From Gemmatimonadota bacterium (GTDB lineage Bacteria; Latescibacterota; UBA2968; GCA-2709665), in NCBI GenBank assembly GCA_028877215.1, contig JAPPFJ010000004.1, forward strand, positions 62,001 to 126,000: DNA of 64,000 nucleotides. Reading direction: 5' to 3'. Below are positions 51,287 through 59,720 of this stretch, piece after piece (position 1 is the first letter of the stretch; each line of letters starts with the position of its first letter). Below the pieces are notes generated by a model. The model made no database searches. It was given only the letters and a program-made list of their open reading frames with translations, and was not told where the DNA came from. Position numbers and translations under genes: made by a program.

Positions 51287-52735
51287 TCAATAATAGTACC
51301 CCAGCATGATGCACATCTCGTCGTTCTCGGCCGTAAATCCGAACCGGATGGTGAAGTCTTTGTCGTCGTTTTCGTGGGTGCATTCGAATCTCAGGGTTTG
51401 TCCAGCCCTGACTTCGAGCGCAGGATTGTACAGATTTGTCACAGGTTCGTCCCACTCCTCGCTGCGGTAGATCCTTTCATCGTCCAGGAAGATATCGAAC
51501 CGCCGGCCGTGGCGATGCATGTGCGATGACAGCATGACAAGGTTGACGTCGCGCCGCAGCGTCCAGTCGCGGCCGGCGGTCACAGTCTGACCCGGCGGAA
51601 CCCTGATGGCGAAAAAGCTCTCAAAGATGGGCTTTGCAGCCTCCCTGACGCTGTCGGCGGGCATTGAGTGCAGATTGACGTAGACCTCGCCTATGAGCGT
51701 GTTCTCGCCCGAGGTGTTCACGAAATGAGAGTTCAGTTCGTAGACCGCATCGGCAGGCATCGGAATCGCGATGCCTTCAGGGAAATCGAACACCGCCTTC
51801 GGCGACTGGCTGCCCACGATGAACCGTTTCCGGAAAATACCGAGCGCCTCGATCGGATCCAGATCGCGAATTCCCGGCGGCGGCGGGTTTTCGTCCGTCG
51901 ACTGATAGAGAATGAAGTGGTGGCTGCCTTCCGGCTGCACCACCTCAATCTTGTTCACCATCAGATCTTCCGCGATCCCCAGCCGGGTCGTCGAGAAGAT
52001 TTCCCGCTCCGAACGCGGCGGGACCGCGAAGGGACTCAGGTGGAGCTGAATGCCCCGTTGGGGCTTCGCGGGCGGCTGGAAATAAAACTCCGTGTTGTGC
52101 AGGACCCGGTCCAGGTCGGGCGCATCCGGCACCACGCTGTCACTTGGCGCCCCGGCCGCGATCCATGCCCGGATCGCGTCGATCGCGACGCCGCTCAGAC
52201 TGGAGTACGACCTCGGCATCCGGTCGCCGTACCCCACACCGGACCCGGTCAGCTTCGTCATCAGAAAACTCTTTCCGGGATCTCCTGCCTTGACCAGCAG
52301 CATCCCTTCTTCCCGCGCCTTCGCGTTCTGCGGCACCCGGCCCACGAGTTGCTCGTACGCCACGTCCGGTTCAAGTGAGAGTCCGGCGGCGGCCCACGCT
52401 GAACTGTGGCAGGAACTGCTGATGCAGCTTTCGTTGAAGATATGGTCCTGTATCGCCTCGAACGTTGAGCGGACGCCTGTGACGTCCGTCTCTCCCTCTT
52501 CGTGGGTTACCTTGCCGAAGTCCCCGGCAAACAGCAGAAAGTCGTTGAAGTCCACCTGGCCGTCGTCGTTCAGATCGAACCGGACGTTATTGGACCCGTA
52601 CGCTTCGGCGAAAAGCAGGAAATCCGGGAAACCCACGACACCGTCCCCGTCGAAATCCCCCCCAAGACTGTGCGCGGACACGGCAACGGGAATCAGCAGG
52701 AGAAACGTCGCAGCCTGGGAGAAGCGTCGGCGCAT
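51287..52735 (-). CDS. Secreted copper monooxygenase-like protein with EF-hand and heme-type modules
   Basis: Protein of 482 aa. Seen: signal peptide (about 5-20); two dockerin-like EF-hands (DFDGDGVVGFPDFLLFAEAYG and DLNDDGQVDFNDFLLFAGDFG); a cytochrome-like region with CISSSCH (a CX4CH spacing) near 104-110; and a C-terminal domain with HH (272-273) in GSHHFILYQS, His337 in LNSHFVN, HMHRHG (His405, His407) and Met474 near the end. These six match the CuH and CuM ligands of copper type II, ascorbate-dependent monooxygenases (PHM-like). Substrate unknown. Possibly attached to the cell surface. ATG at 52735, weak Shine-Dalgarno. Confidence 0.8.
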   Translation of the reverse strand: MRRRFSQAATFLLLIPVAVSAHSLGGDFDGDGVVGFPDFLLFAEAYGSNNVRFDLNDDGQVDFNDFLLFAGDFGKVTHEEGETDVTGVRSTFEAIQDHIFNESCISSSCHSSAWAAAGLSLEPDVAYEQLVGRVPQNAKAREEGMLLVKAGDPGKSFLMTKLTGSGVGYGDRMPRSYSSLSGVAIDAIRAWIAAGAPSDSVVPDAPDLDRVLHNTEFYFQPPAKPQRGIQLHLSPFAVPPRSEREIFSTTRLGIAEDLMVNKIEVVQPEGSHHFILYQSTDENPPPPGIRDLDPIEALGIFRKRFIVGSQSPKAVFDFPEGIAIPMPADAVYELNSHFVNTSGENTLIGEVYVNLHSMPADSVREAAKPIFESFFAIRVPPGQTVTAGRDWTLRRDVNLVMLSSHMHRHGRRFDIFLDDERIYRSEEWDEPVTNLYNPALEVRAGQTLRFECTHENDDKDFTIRFGFTAENDEMCIMLGYYY

Positions 52736-52823
52736 TTTCAACCCCGAACCAATTCTGATAAAGAAGGAACAAATCGTCCGTGGGAGCGCGAGACCGGTTG
52801 GGTGTGGTGTGGACCTCTCACCT

Positions 52824-53576
52824 CTACCGTCTACCGTCTACCTTTTTCCGGAATTCACGCCTCGCCTGCTCCAGGGTCTCGGGATTTCCGATATCGATCG
52901 CCGAGCCCTGAATTCTGTGCGCGTATACGGGCTCGACCTGGCAGAGCCACTCGACGAAATGCCCCGGCGCATCCGGCGTCCGACCGCTCTCTACATATTC
53001 GTCGAACCGCTTCAGTGTGGCCGCGGGGTATACGTAAATGGCAGCGGAGCCCCAGTACGATTCCGGTTGGTCGGGCTTTTCTTCGAACTTTACCACCCGG
53101 CTTTCCGCGTTCAGCACCGCGATGCCGCGGCGCCGGCGGTCATCCGGGTCGTCCACGTAACATACGCAGATGTGGGCCACAGGATTGGCGCGGAAGTCCG
53201 CCACCAGATCCTTCAGACGAAACCCGAGCAGATTGTCCGACCCGCATACCAGGATGTCGTCGGTAATCGCCCGCGCACCGATAGTGTACCGGATGTCCCC
53301 GACCGCGCCCAGCCGGTTGTCATTGGTCGTCGTCCCGTCGTCGATCACGTCGATGTCCAGCCGACCGTTCCACCCGGCCGCCCAGCACTCGAAATGACCG
53401 GCGAACCGGCTATTGGTTACAAGATAGACCTCATCTACATCCGGAACGGACTCGATCTGGTCCATCAGATAGTCCACGATCGCACGCCCGCCCACCTCGA
53501 GGAGCCCCTTCGGGAAATTCAGGGTCAGGGGGTACAGCCGGGTGGCGTAACCCGCCGCGATGACGATCGCTTTCAT
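52824..53576 (-). CDS. Nucleotidyltransferase (sugar-1-phosphate, RmlA-like)
   Basis: NTP-transferase-fold protein of about 250 aa. Seen: AAGYATRLYPLT, the P-loop-like start, with FPKGLLEVGGRAIV (Lys), VCGSDNLLGF with the metal Asp, VVKFEEKPDQP and SAIDIGNPETL at the end. It should activate a sugar phosphate to an NDP-sugar for polysaccharide or glycan synthesis. Its last codons run into a purine-rich tract of family 4 (GGTAGACGGTAGA), so its C-terminus (KKVDGRR) may be altered by that repeat. Start ATG at 53576 with GGGGAGG upstream. Confidence 0.85.
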   Translation of the reverse strand: MKAIVIAAGYATRLYPLTLNFPKGLLEVGGRAIVDYLMDQIESVPDVDEVYLVTNSRFAGHFECWAAGWNGRLDIDVIDDGTTTNDNRLGAVGDIRYTIGARAITDDILVCGSDNLLGFRLKDLVADFRANPVAHICVCYVDDPDDRRRRGIAVLNAESRVVKFEEKPDQPESYWGSAAIYVYPAATLKRFDEYVESGRTPDAPGHFVEWLCQVEPVYAHRIQGSAIDIGNPETLEQARREFRKKVDGRR

Positions 53577-53862
53577 GATCCTCCCCATTCAGGAATTCGA
53601 ATACGCAAGGAAAACTTTCCGGCATTACGATTGCGACGGCGACAGGATCAATGTGTAACCGCACTGCGAAAGGCGCTGCGTTTCCCGGGCGAGCAATTGG
53701 GCATCCCAAACCGTTTCGTCACCGGCCGGGCGGAAATCTGCTGACATTCAGGCCCTGGTTAATTATATATATGATGGATTGCAGGGGCAAGGAATTATCC
53801 GGCAAAACGCCCGTGCCGACGGTATCGTGCATGTGCGAAGTGCTTTATACTGGAGACGTGTG

Positions 53863-54696
53863 ATGACGCCATCCGAAGTGACGGACCGCCTGAAGCCGGC
53901 TTGCCCCGCCCTCGACGTCCACGTGCATCCGCTGGACTGCTTCGGTCTTTACGGGATCGCCGACGCCAGGGAGGACGCGCGCCTCATTATCGAGGCCGCC
54001 GAACGCGCGGGCGTGGAAAAGATGTGCCTCTTCTCGTTATACACCACCTGCCCGAGAGAGCCGTCGGTTGAAGCGTTCAGGCAGGCAAACGACTACGCCC
54101 TCTCAATGCGGGACGTCGCGCCGGACGTCTTCATCCCCTTCTGTTACGTCAATCCAATGTACCCCGCTGAGTCCGTTTCGGAAATCGACCGCTGCATCGA
54201 AAGCGAGCGTATGGGCGGGATCAAGCTGTGGGTCGCCCGCCGCGCCACCGATCCGGGCCTGGACCCCATCCTGGAACGCGCGGTACATTTCGGTGTTCCG
54301 GTGCTGCAGCACGCGTGGATCAAGACGGACGGCAATCTTGTGGGCGAGTCCTTTCCGGCCGACGTGGCTCACCTGGCGCGGCGCCACCCAGACGCGAACA
54401 TCATCATGGCTCACATGAATGGCTGCGGGCTCGCCGGTATGGAAGACGTGGCGGACTGTCCGAACATCTACGTCGATACCTCCGGAGGAGACCCGGACAG
54501 CGGCATCGTCGAAGCGGCCGCATCGACCATCGGACCCAATCGCATCGTCTACGGTTCCGACGCTCCGATCCGCCATTTCGGCGTGCAACTCGGCAAGACG
54601 CTCGGAACCGATCTTCCGGAGGCCGTCAAGAGAGAGATCCTCTGGAACAACACCGCCCGCCTCCTGCCGGCGTGGTCCGGCGTCCGGACCCTCTGA
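53863..54696 (+). CDS. Amidohydrolase family metal-dependent hydrolase 1
   Basis: TIM-barrel protein of 277 aa. Seen: DVHVHPLD (HxH metal ligands) near residue 17, VPVLQHAW, NIIMAHMNGCG with His, and VYGSDAPIRHFG with Asp. It resembles the amidohydrolase-2 (ACMSD/PHP-like decarboxylase and lactonase) branch. A close paralogue lies at 55536 and a more distant one at 54771. Start ATG has GGAG 7 nt upstream. Confidence 0.85.
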   Translation: MTPSEVTDRLKPACPALDVHVHPLDCFGLYGIADAREDARLIIEAAERAGVEKMCLFSLYTTCPREPSVEAFRQANDYALSMRDVAPDVFIPFCYVNPMYPAESVSEIDRCIESERMGGIKLWVARRATDPGLDPILERAVHFGVPVLQHAWIKTDGNLVGESFPADVAHLARRHPDANIIMAHMNGCGLAGMEDVADCPNIYVDTSGGDPDSGIVEAAASTIGPNRIVYGSDAPIRHFGVQLGKTLGTDLPEAVKREILWNNTARLLPAWSGVRTL

Positions 54697-54770
54697 CCGA
54701 TCGCGCCAGGGTCCAAGACGGCGTGCCTGAATCGCGCGAATCGAAATCGATATGCGCCGGGGAGAACTGC

Positions 54771-55523
54771 ATGATTATCGACATCAACGCCTACACCGGA
54801 CACTGGCCCTCCCATCCCGTCGAAGGGGCCCTTGACTCCGTTCGCGCCTCCCTCAGGGAATACGGCGTGGAACGCATGTGCGTTTCGCCCCTGGACGCTG
54901 CGTGGTGCCGCAACCCGCACCGGTTCAACGACAGTCTCTACGCCGCATCGGTCGTGACGGACGACGTCTGGCCCGTACCCGTTCTGGATCCGACCATCGC
55001 CACTTGGCGCGACGAACTCCAGCGGGCGGAAGCGCAGCCCCGGGTCCGCCTGGTCAAACTCCTGCCCGCCTATTGCGGCTACGATCTGAGTTCCGCGTCC
55101 GACCTGTTCGCGGCCCTCGCGTGCGCCGGGCTCGGCGTCATCGTGCAGACACGGCTCGAAGACCCCCGCAGGCAGCATCCCCTCGCCCAGGTACCCGACG
55201 TACCCGCAGCCGAAATCGCGAATGCCGCAGAACGCCACCCGGGTCTTCTCATCATCATCGGCGGGCCGCGCACGGCTGAAATCCGGGGACTTCGAGACAG
55301 GATTCTGGGTCTCCCCAACCTCTACGCGGACGTCTCCCAGTCGGACGGGATGGATGCGGTAAAGGTGCTGGTCGACGACGGACTGAGAGACAAACTGCTT
55401 TTCGGTTCTCATGCGCCGCTCTTCATCCCCTACTCAGCCCTTTCGCGGGTCGTCACCGACCTCCCCGACGACGATGCCGCCGCGATCCTGGGGGGAAACG
55501 CCGAGCGAATCGTCAACTGGTAG
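54771..55523 (+). CDS. Amidohydrolase family protein 2 (divergent)
   Basis: Protein of 250 aa of the same fold as its neighbours but lacking clear metal motifs: the HxH start reads INAYTGHW, the middle reads LLIIIGGP where the relatives have AHMNG, and FGSHAPLF stands at the Asp site. So it may be inactive or use a different chemistry. ATG at 54771 has GGGAG upstream. It lies 74 nt after the first and 12 nt before the third amidohydrolase. Confidence 0.78.
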   Translation: MIIDINAYTGHWPSHPVEGALDSVRASLREYGVERMCVSPLDAAWCRNPHRFNDSLYAASVVTDDVWPVPVLDPTIATWRDELQRAEAQPRVRLVKLLPAYCGYDLSSASDLFAALACAGLGVIVQTRLEDPRRQHPLAQVPDVPAAEIANAAERHPGLLIIIGGPRTAEIRGLRDRILGLPNLYADVSQSDGMDAVKVLVDDGLRDKLLFGSHAPLFIPYSALSRVVTDLPDDDAAAILGGNAERIVNW

Positions 55524-55535
55524 CGGGGCGTTACC

Positions 55536-56372
55536 GTGAAACTGACCACGTTGAGAGAGAAACTCAAGCCACCCTGCGACGTGCTGGACGTGCACGTCCA
55601 CCCGCTCGGCACCGGCGCGGCATCCGTAGAGACCGACGCCAGGAGGATCCTGGAGGCCGCCGGACGCGCGGGAATCACGAAGATGTGCATCTTTCTGCTG
55701 CATCCCGAATCGGGCGCCGGCAGCCCTCTCCATGACCCCGCGATGCGACACTGCCGGGACGGGAACGACTACAATCTGCGGATGCGCGATCGGGCGCCTG
55801 AGGCCTTTCTTCCGTTCTGCTACGTCAATCCCGCCTGTCCCGAAGCGTCCGTCGACGAGATAAACCGGTGCATCGTTGAAGAGCGCATGTGCGGAATCAA
55901 GCTGTGGGTGGCGCGCCGGGCCACCGATGCCGGGCTGGACCCGATCATGCAGCGCGCCGTTGAACTCGACGTGCCCGTTCTGCAGCACGCGTGGGACAAG
56001 ACCACGGGCAACCTGCCGGGCGAGTCCTTTCCACAGGACGTGGCCCACCTGGCGCGGAGGCACCCCGGCGCCAAAATCATCATGGCCCACCTCAACGGGT
56101 GCGGGCTCCGGGGCATCGAGCACGTCGCGGACTGCCCGAACCTGGTGGCGGACACCGGCGGCGGCGACCCCGAGGCCGGAATCGTCGAAACCGCCGTGGA
56201 CGCGCTGGGAGGCCGTCGCGTCGTCTTCGGGTCGGACCTGCCGGTCCGTTTCTTCGGCCAATGTCTCGGAAAAATACTGGGCGCCGATCTTTCCGAAGCA
56301 ACCAGGAAAGACATACTCTGGAATAATGCCGCCCGGCTCCTTCCCGACTGGGCCGGTGTCAAGCCCCTGTGA
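55536..56372 (+). CDS. Amidohydrolase family metal-dependent hydrolase 3
   Basis: Protein of 278 aa closely related to the gene at 53863 along its whole length (shared DVHVHPL, PFCYVNPxxP, GIKLWVARRATD, HLNGCGL, GSDLPVRFFG, ILWNNAARLLP). Metal ligands HxH, His, His and Asp are all present. Start GTG at 55536. The pair probably came from duplication with the divergent gene between them. Likely a tandem degradation module. Confidence 0.86.
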   Translation: MKLTTLREKLKPPCDVLDVHVHPLGTGAASVETDARRILEAAGRAGITKMCIFLLHPESGAGSPLHDPAMRHCRDGNDYNLRMRDRAPEAFLPFCYVNPACPEASVDEINRCIVEERMCGIKLWVARRATDAGLDPIMQRAVELDVPVLQHAWDKTTGNLPGESFPQDVAHLARRHPGAKIIMAHLNGCGLRGIEHVADCPNLVADTGGGDPEAGIVETAVDALGGRRVVFGSDLPVRFFGQCLGKILGADLSEATRKDILWNNAARLLPDWAGVKPL

Positions 56373-56437
56373 GTGTCAGCCCGACGGGCGCACCTCCCGT
56401 CGACGTCTCGCTGACAACCGATCAAGACTCAAAACCT

Positions 56438-56512
56438 GGCAGCCCGCTGAAAACGCCCATCCGGGCTGCCACCGGCCGATGCATGCAGAGCGACTCGATC
56501 AACGGACCGTTA
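56438..56512 (+). repeat. Palindromic repeat, family 2, copy C
   Basis: 75 bp: GGCAGCCCGCTGA at the left and TCAACGGACCGTTA at the right, with CGCCCATCCG and TGCAGAGCGACT shared with copy A. It lies between an amidohydrolase and an epimerase gene. Confidence 0.6.
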
Positions 56513-56527
56513 GACGAAAGGCTCAAC

Positions 56528-57250
56528 GTGCAGCAAAAGAAAATCCTCATCACAGGCGCCGCCGGCAGAATCGGGCGCGTACTGCGAGAGGGATTGAAGG
56601 ACGACTACCGCCTCAGCCTGCTGTATCACAACACCATCCTGCCGGCCCGGCCCGGCGAAGACATGCATGTTTCAAGCATTACCGACATGAACAGGGTTAT
56701 TGCGGCGACGAAGGGTGTGGACGCCGTCGTCCACATGGCCGGGAATCCAAACGGGAACGCTTCCTTCGAAGATATCCTGGAGGCGAACATCCGCGGAACA
56801 TACACCGTCTACGAGGCGGCCCGCCGGTCAGGCGTCCACCGCGTCGTATTCGCCAGCAGCAACCATGTTACCGGATATTACGAAAAAGACGGCATCGGTA
56901 CCACGACCGAGGTGAACGCGCGGCCGGACAGTTTCTACGGCGCCAGCAAGGCCTACGGAGAAGACCTTGGGCGGTACTACGCGGACGCATTCGGGCTCTC
57001 GGTGATCTGTCTGCGGATCGGCTCCTTTCAGCCGGCCGATTCGGTCATCAACCGCACGAGCGACCGGATCCTCGCGTCCTGGCTCAGCCACCGCGATACT
57101 GTCCAACTCGTGCGGTGCAGCGTCGAAACCGACGTCCACTTCGGCATCTATTACGGCATTTCGAACAATACCCGCGCGTACTGGGACCTCCGAAACGCGC
57201 GCGAGGAACTCGGATACGCTCCTGAAGATGACGCGGAGGCCTACGCCTGA
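56528..57250 (+). CDS. NAD-dependent epimerase/dehydratase (extended SDR) 2
   Basis: Protein of 240 aa: Rossmann motif ILITGAAGRIG, ASSNHVTGYYEKD, and FYGASKAYGE with the catalytic Tyr-x-x-x-Lys. Shorter than the paralogue at 39779 and similar to uronate dehydrogenase-type SDRs. I take GTG at 56528 since the Rossmann fold starts right after and AAAGG lies upstream; a frame extending to 56369 would run through the family 2 repeat. Confidence 0.83.
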   Translation: MQQKKILITGAAGRIGRVLREGLKDDYRLSLLYHNTILPARPGEDMHVSSITDMNRVIAATKGVDAVVHMAGNPNGNASFEDILEANIRGTYTVYEAARRSGVHRVVFASSNHVTGYYEKDGIGTTTEVNARPDSFYGASKAYGEDLGRYYADAFGLSVICLRIGSFQPADSVINRTSDRILASWLSHRDTVQLVRCSVETDVHFGIYYGISNNTRAYWDLRNAREELGYAPEDDAEAYA

Positions 57251-57297
57251 GTAGCAGAACCGAAATGGTAGCCCGGACTGCCGGACCGCCGCGGGAT

Positions 57298-57978
57298 TCA
57301 AAAATACCGTTTCGCTTCCCACAGCCCGCCCAGAATGAAATCGGCCTCGTCGTGTCGCTGGCGTCGGGTGAAGAAATTCGGCGCCGCGAACACCGTCATC
57401 CCCGCGGCCTTGCCGGCCTTGACGCCCGCCTCGCTATCCTCGATTACCGCACACCGATCCGGTTCGACGTTCAATTTCTCGGCAGCCATCAGAAAGATGT
57501 CCGGCGCCGGTTTCAGCCGTTTCACGTCGCTGCCGGACAGCACCACGTCGAACACCTCGGCCAGGTCTTGCACGCCGTCCAATCTGGACAGCAGGCCGCT
57601 GTTCAGCGTCTTCATCATCCGGTCCCGCTGCGTGGACGACGCCACCGCCAGCGGATATCCGCGTGACCGGACGTGTGCCATCAGTTCCAGAATCTCCGGC
57701 ATCAGAGACACCCGATCGGGATTCGAGACCGCTTTCTCGAAACGATCCATCCAGATCTCGCGGAATGCGGCAGGCGTCACGTCCAACCGGTATCGGTCCA
57801 CGGCGTACGCGCTGTTTTCCTCGACGGGATGGCCCACGCATACCGCATAGTCCGCCCGGCTCATCCCGGCGCCGTAATCTCCCAGCGTCGCGTTGAACGT
57901 CTCGCAGTAAACCGCTTCTGAATCCACGATCACGCCGTCCACGTCGAATATCACAGCATCATAGGTTCGATCTGTCAC
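57298..57978 (-). CDS. HAD-superfamily phosphatase, beta-phosphoglucomutase-like
   Basis: Protein of 226 aa. Seen: nucleophile motif VIFDVDGVIVDSE, cap domain, VASSTQRDRMM (motif II Ser), RLKPAPDIFLMAAEKL (motif III Lys) and VIEDSEAGVKAGKAAGM (motif IV acids). Fits phosphoglycolate, sugar-phosphate or phosphoglucomutase-like HAD enzymes; substrate unknown. GTG start at 57978. Convergent with the epimerase gene. Confidence 0.87.
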   Translation of the reverse strand: MTDRTYDAVIFDVDGVIVDSEAVYCETFNATLGDYGAGMSRADYAVCVGHPVEENSAYAVDRYRLDVTPAAFREIWMDRFEKAVSNPDRVSLMPEILELMAHVRSRGYPLAVASSTQRDRMMKTLNSGLLSRLDGVQDLAEVFDVVLSGSDVKRLKPAPDIFLMAAEKLNVEPDRCAVIEDSEAGVKAGKAAGMTVFAAPNFFTRRQRHDEADFILGGLWEAKRYF

Positions 57979-58012
57979 CCGTTAACCTCAGCTCGGATTA
58001 GTCAACCGTTGA

Positions 58013-58275
58013 ATCGGCCACAAAAAGCCTGAATGCGGGTAGAGGTAAGACGGTAGAGGGTAGAGAGCCACACGACGCCACACCACCTGGTGAGACGTAA
58101 GCCGGGAGAGGTTAGAGATGTCCTGCCTCGTGAGGATTCTTTTCGTGCCGAAGGCAGCGAGGAATTAAATATCGGGCGAGGATATCATCTACCGTCTACC
58201 CTCTCACCTCTACCCGCCTTTCTTCTACCGTCTTACGTCTCCCGTCTACCCGGTTTTCTCCCCCTCTCCCGTCTC
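58013..58275. repeat. Dispersed purine/pyrimidine-skewed repeat, family 4, copy 2
   Basis: Same order as copy 1 (49669-49870): GGCCACAAAAAGCCTGAATGCGGG, purine-rich tract, CCTGCCTCGTGAGG core with AAGGCAGCGAGG, and pyrimidine-rich tract. Confidence 0.6.
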
Positions 58276-58315
58276 ACCCCGTGGTCGGGCGGCGGGGGGA
58301 GAGGTCCCGAACGCG

Positions 58316-58404
58316 TCCAGTGACCTGGTGCATCCAGGTAATCCGCCTTTATTTACAATCATATATTAGAATAAACGTGCCCGAAGACTTACGAGTCAAG
58401 GTTC
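58316..58404 (+). repeat. Dispersed intergenic repeat, family 3, copy 3 (distal half)
   Basis: About 90 bp matching the distal halves of the copies at 14209-14405 and 30589-30785 (CCAGTGACCTGGTGCATCC to GACTTACGAGTCAAGGTT). The first half is absent. Confidence 0.55.
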
Positions 58405-58673
58405 ACCCTTGGCAGAGTCCATCGCGCGCCGCTGACGCGAATCGTCCGCCGGCGCGCCCGCGGGGCGCCGGTAAGCCGCGCGATTATCCTCAAAAAAAAA
58501 ACGGAGCGTACCCATGAGGATGCCCCGAACGATCGACAATATTGAAGGGTCGGTTGAGGATGTCAAGGATTTTCCTTGTCTCATGTGCAGGTTTTCCATT
58601 ATTTCAAATGCGTTCTTCCCAATTCCGCCACGCCGACCACCCGGAGCCCGAATTGTCCCCCAGAGACCCCGAC

Positions 58674-59306
58674 ATGCTGGAAGGCATCCCTCGCGCGCCC
58701 GCCGACCGGATGCCGCTCTGGCGCGAAGACGGCAGGACGCTGCAGATTAACGAGATCTTCTACTCCATAGAAGGCGAAGGCCTGCGCGTCGGCCAGCCCA
58801 CCACTTTCGTACGCCTCGCGAGATGCAATCTGCGCTGCTTCTTCTGCGACACCGAATTCGAAACGTACACCGAACTTGATATCGGCGAAATTGTGGCCGA
58901 AGTCGGCCGCCACACCGCCTCCTGGGTCTGCCTGACCGGCGGAGAACCCCTCGGCCAGAACATCGGACCGCTTTGTCGTGAACTCCGGTCCTCCGACTAC
59001 CGCATCCATATCGAGACCAACGGCGCGGTCGATCCGGATCCGGACCTTTACGACCTCATCGAACACTGGACCGTGTCTCCCAAGAGAAAGTCCATCGCGA
59101 GTGGTCTCAGGGAGATTACGGAGCTCAAATACGTGGTCGGGAAACACTTTGAGGAAGACATGGTAAAAGAGGACCGCGCCCGTTATGTGTACCTCCAACC
59201 CGAGTCAAGCAAACCTGAATATATCGCGAAGACCCTCGACGTCCTCAAACGGCACCCCGCTTGGCGGCTGTCCTGCAGGATCCACAAAATGCTTGACCTC
59301 CCGTAA
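58674..59306 (+). CDS. queE: 7-carboxy-7-deazaguanine synthase (QueE)
   Basis: Radical SAM enzyme of about 210 aa that makes 7-carboxy-7-deazaguanine from 6-carboxy-tetrahydropterin in queuosine synthesis. Seen: LQINEIFYSIEGEG, the cluster motif CNLRCFFCDTEF (with the Asp-Thr after the last Cys), CLTGGEPL and ETNGAV. Start uncertain: in-frame ATGs lie at 58560, 58608 and 58674; none has a clear Shine-Dalgarno, and homology begins after the last, which I use. No other queuosine gene is in the window. Confidence 0.9.
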   Translation: MLEGIPRAPADRMPLWREDGRTLQINEIFYSIEGEGLRVGQPTTFVRLARCNLRCFFCDTEFETYTELDIGEIVAEVGRHTASWVCLTGGEPLGQNIGPLCRELRSSDYRIHIETNGAVDPDPDLYDLIEHWTVSPKRKSIASGLREITELKYVVGKHFEEDMVKEDRARYVYLQPESSKPEYIAKTLDVLKRHPAWRLSCRIHKMLDLP

Positions 59307-59424
59307 CGACAGCGCAGGCGCCGAGAAAAAACCGGCATGGAGGTTCACGGGCCGCAGGTCCCGGCAGCCTGTTTCCGTGCGGCAGAATCGCGCTGAATCG
59401 CACCGCAGAAACAGGAGTTTTCGC

Positions 59425-59451
59425 TTGACAACCCTTTCAGGATAATATAAA
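59425..59451 (+). promoter_or_regulatory. Candidate promoter of the thrS-infC-rpmI-rplT operon
   Basis: TTGACA at 59425-59430 followed by an AT-rich TATAAA at 59446-59451 (15-bp spacer, shorter than ideal). Confidence 0.5.
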
Positions 59452-59484
59452 TTCATCTGATAATGTAAGTATATGCCCATCAAC

Positions 59485-59577
59485 CTACTTGCGGAGGAGC
59501 GTCAACGGAACGGATCGTTTGTCACCGGGTGTTTTTCTGAATACGACGCGCAAGTAGAAAGGTCGCGCGTTTTTTTA
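59485..59577 (+). promoter_or_regulatory. Putative attenuator in the thrS leader
   Basis: CTACTTGCG (59485-59493) pairs perfectly with CGCAAGTAG (59549-59557). The same region holds ACGCGC (59546-59551), which pairs with GCGCGT (59565-59570) followed by seven T. The two pairings exclude each other, as in a terminator/antiterminator switch. It has no T-box sequence that I can recognise. A short frame at 59473 overlaps it but is not rich in threonine codons. Confidence 0.45.
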
Positions 59578-59720
59578 TTATACGAAGGCGCAGCCCGACA
59601 CTCTCGATCGCGCCTGCGTCTGCGATGCGCCGATAGCGCTCCCGGCCAGAAAAAACGCCTGTTTATTGTGATTGACGTCTCCACCGATTCTTCTCGTCAG
59701 TTCTGAAACCATCAGATCCG

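Noticed and set aside
54771-55523. Full metal-dependent hydrolase call for the middle amidohydrolase
   Set aside because: HxH and other ligand motifs cannot be found, so activity is not claimed.
59473-59706. 77-codon frame in the thrS leader as a leader peptide gene
   Set aside because: Not enriched in threonine codons, no convincing Shine-Dalgarno, and it runs through the predicted terminator stem.
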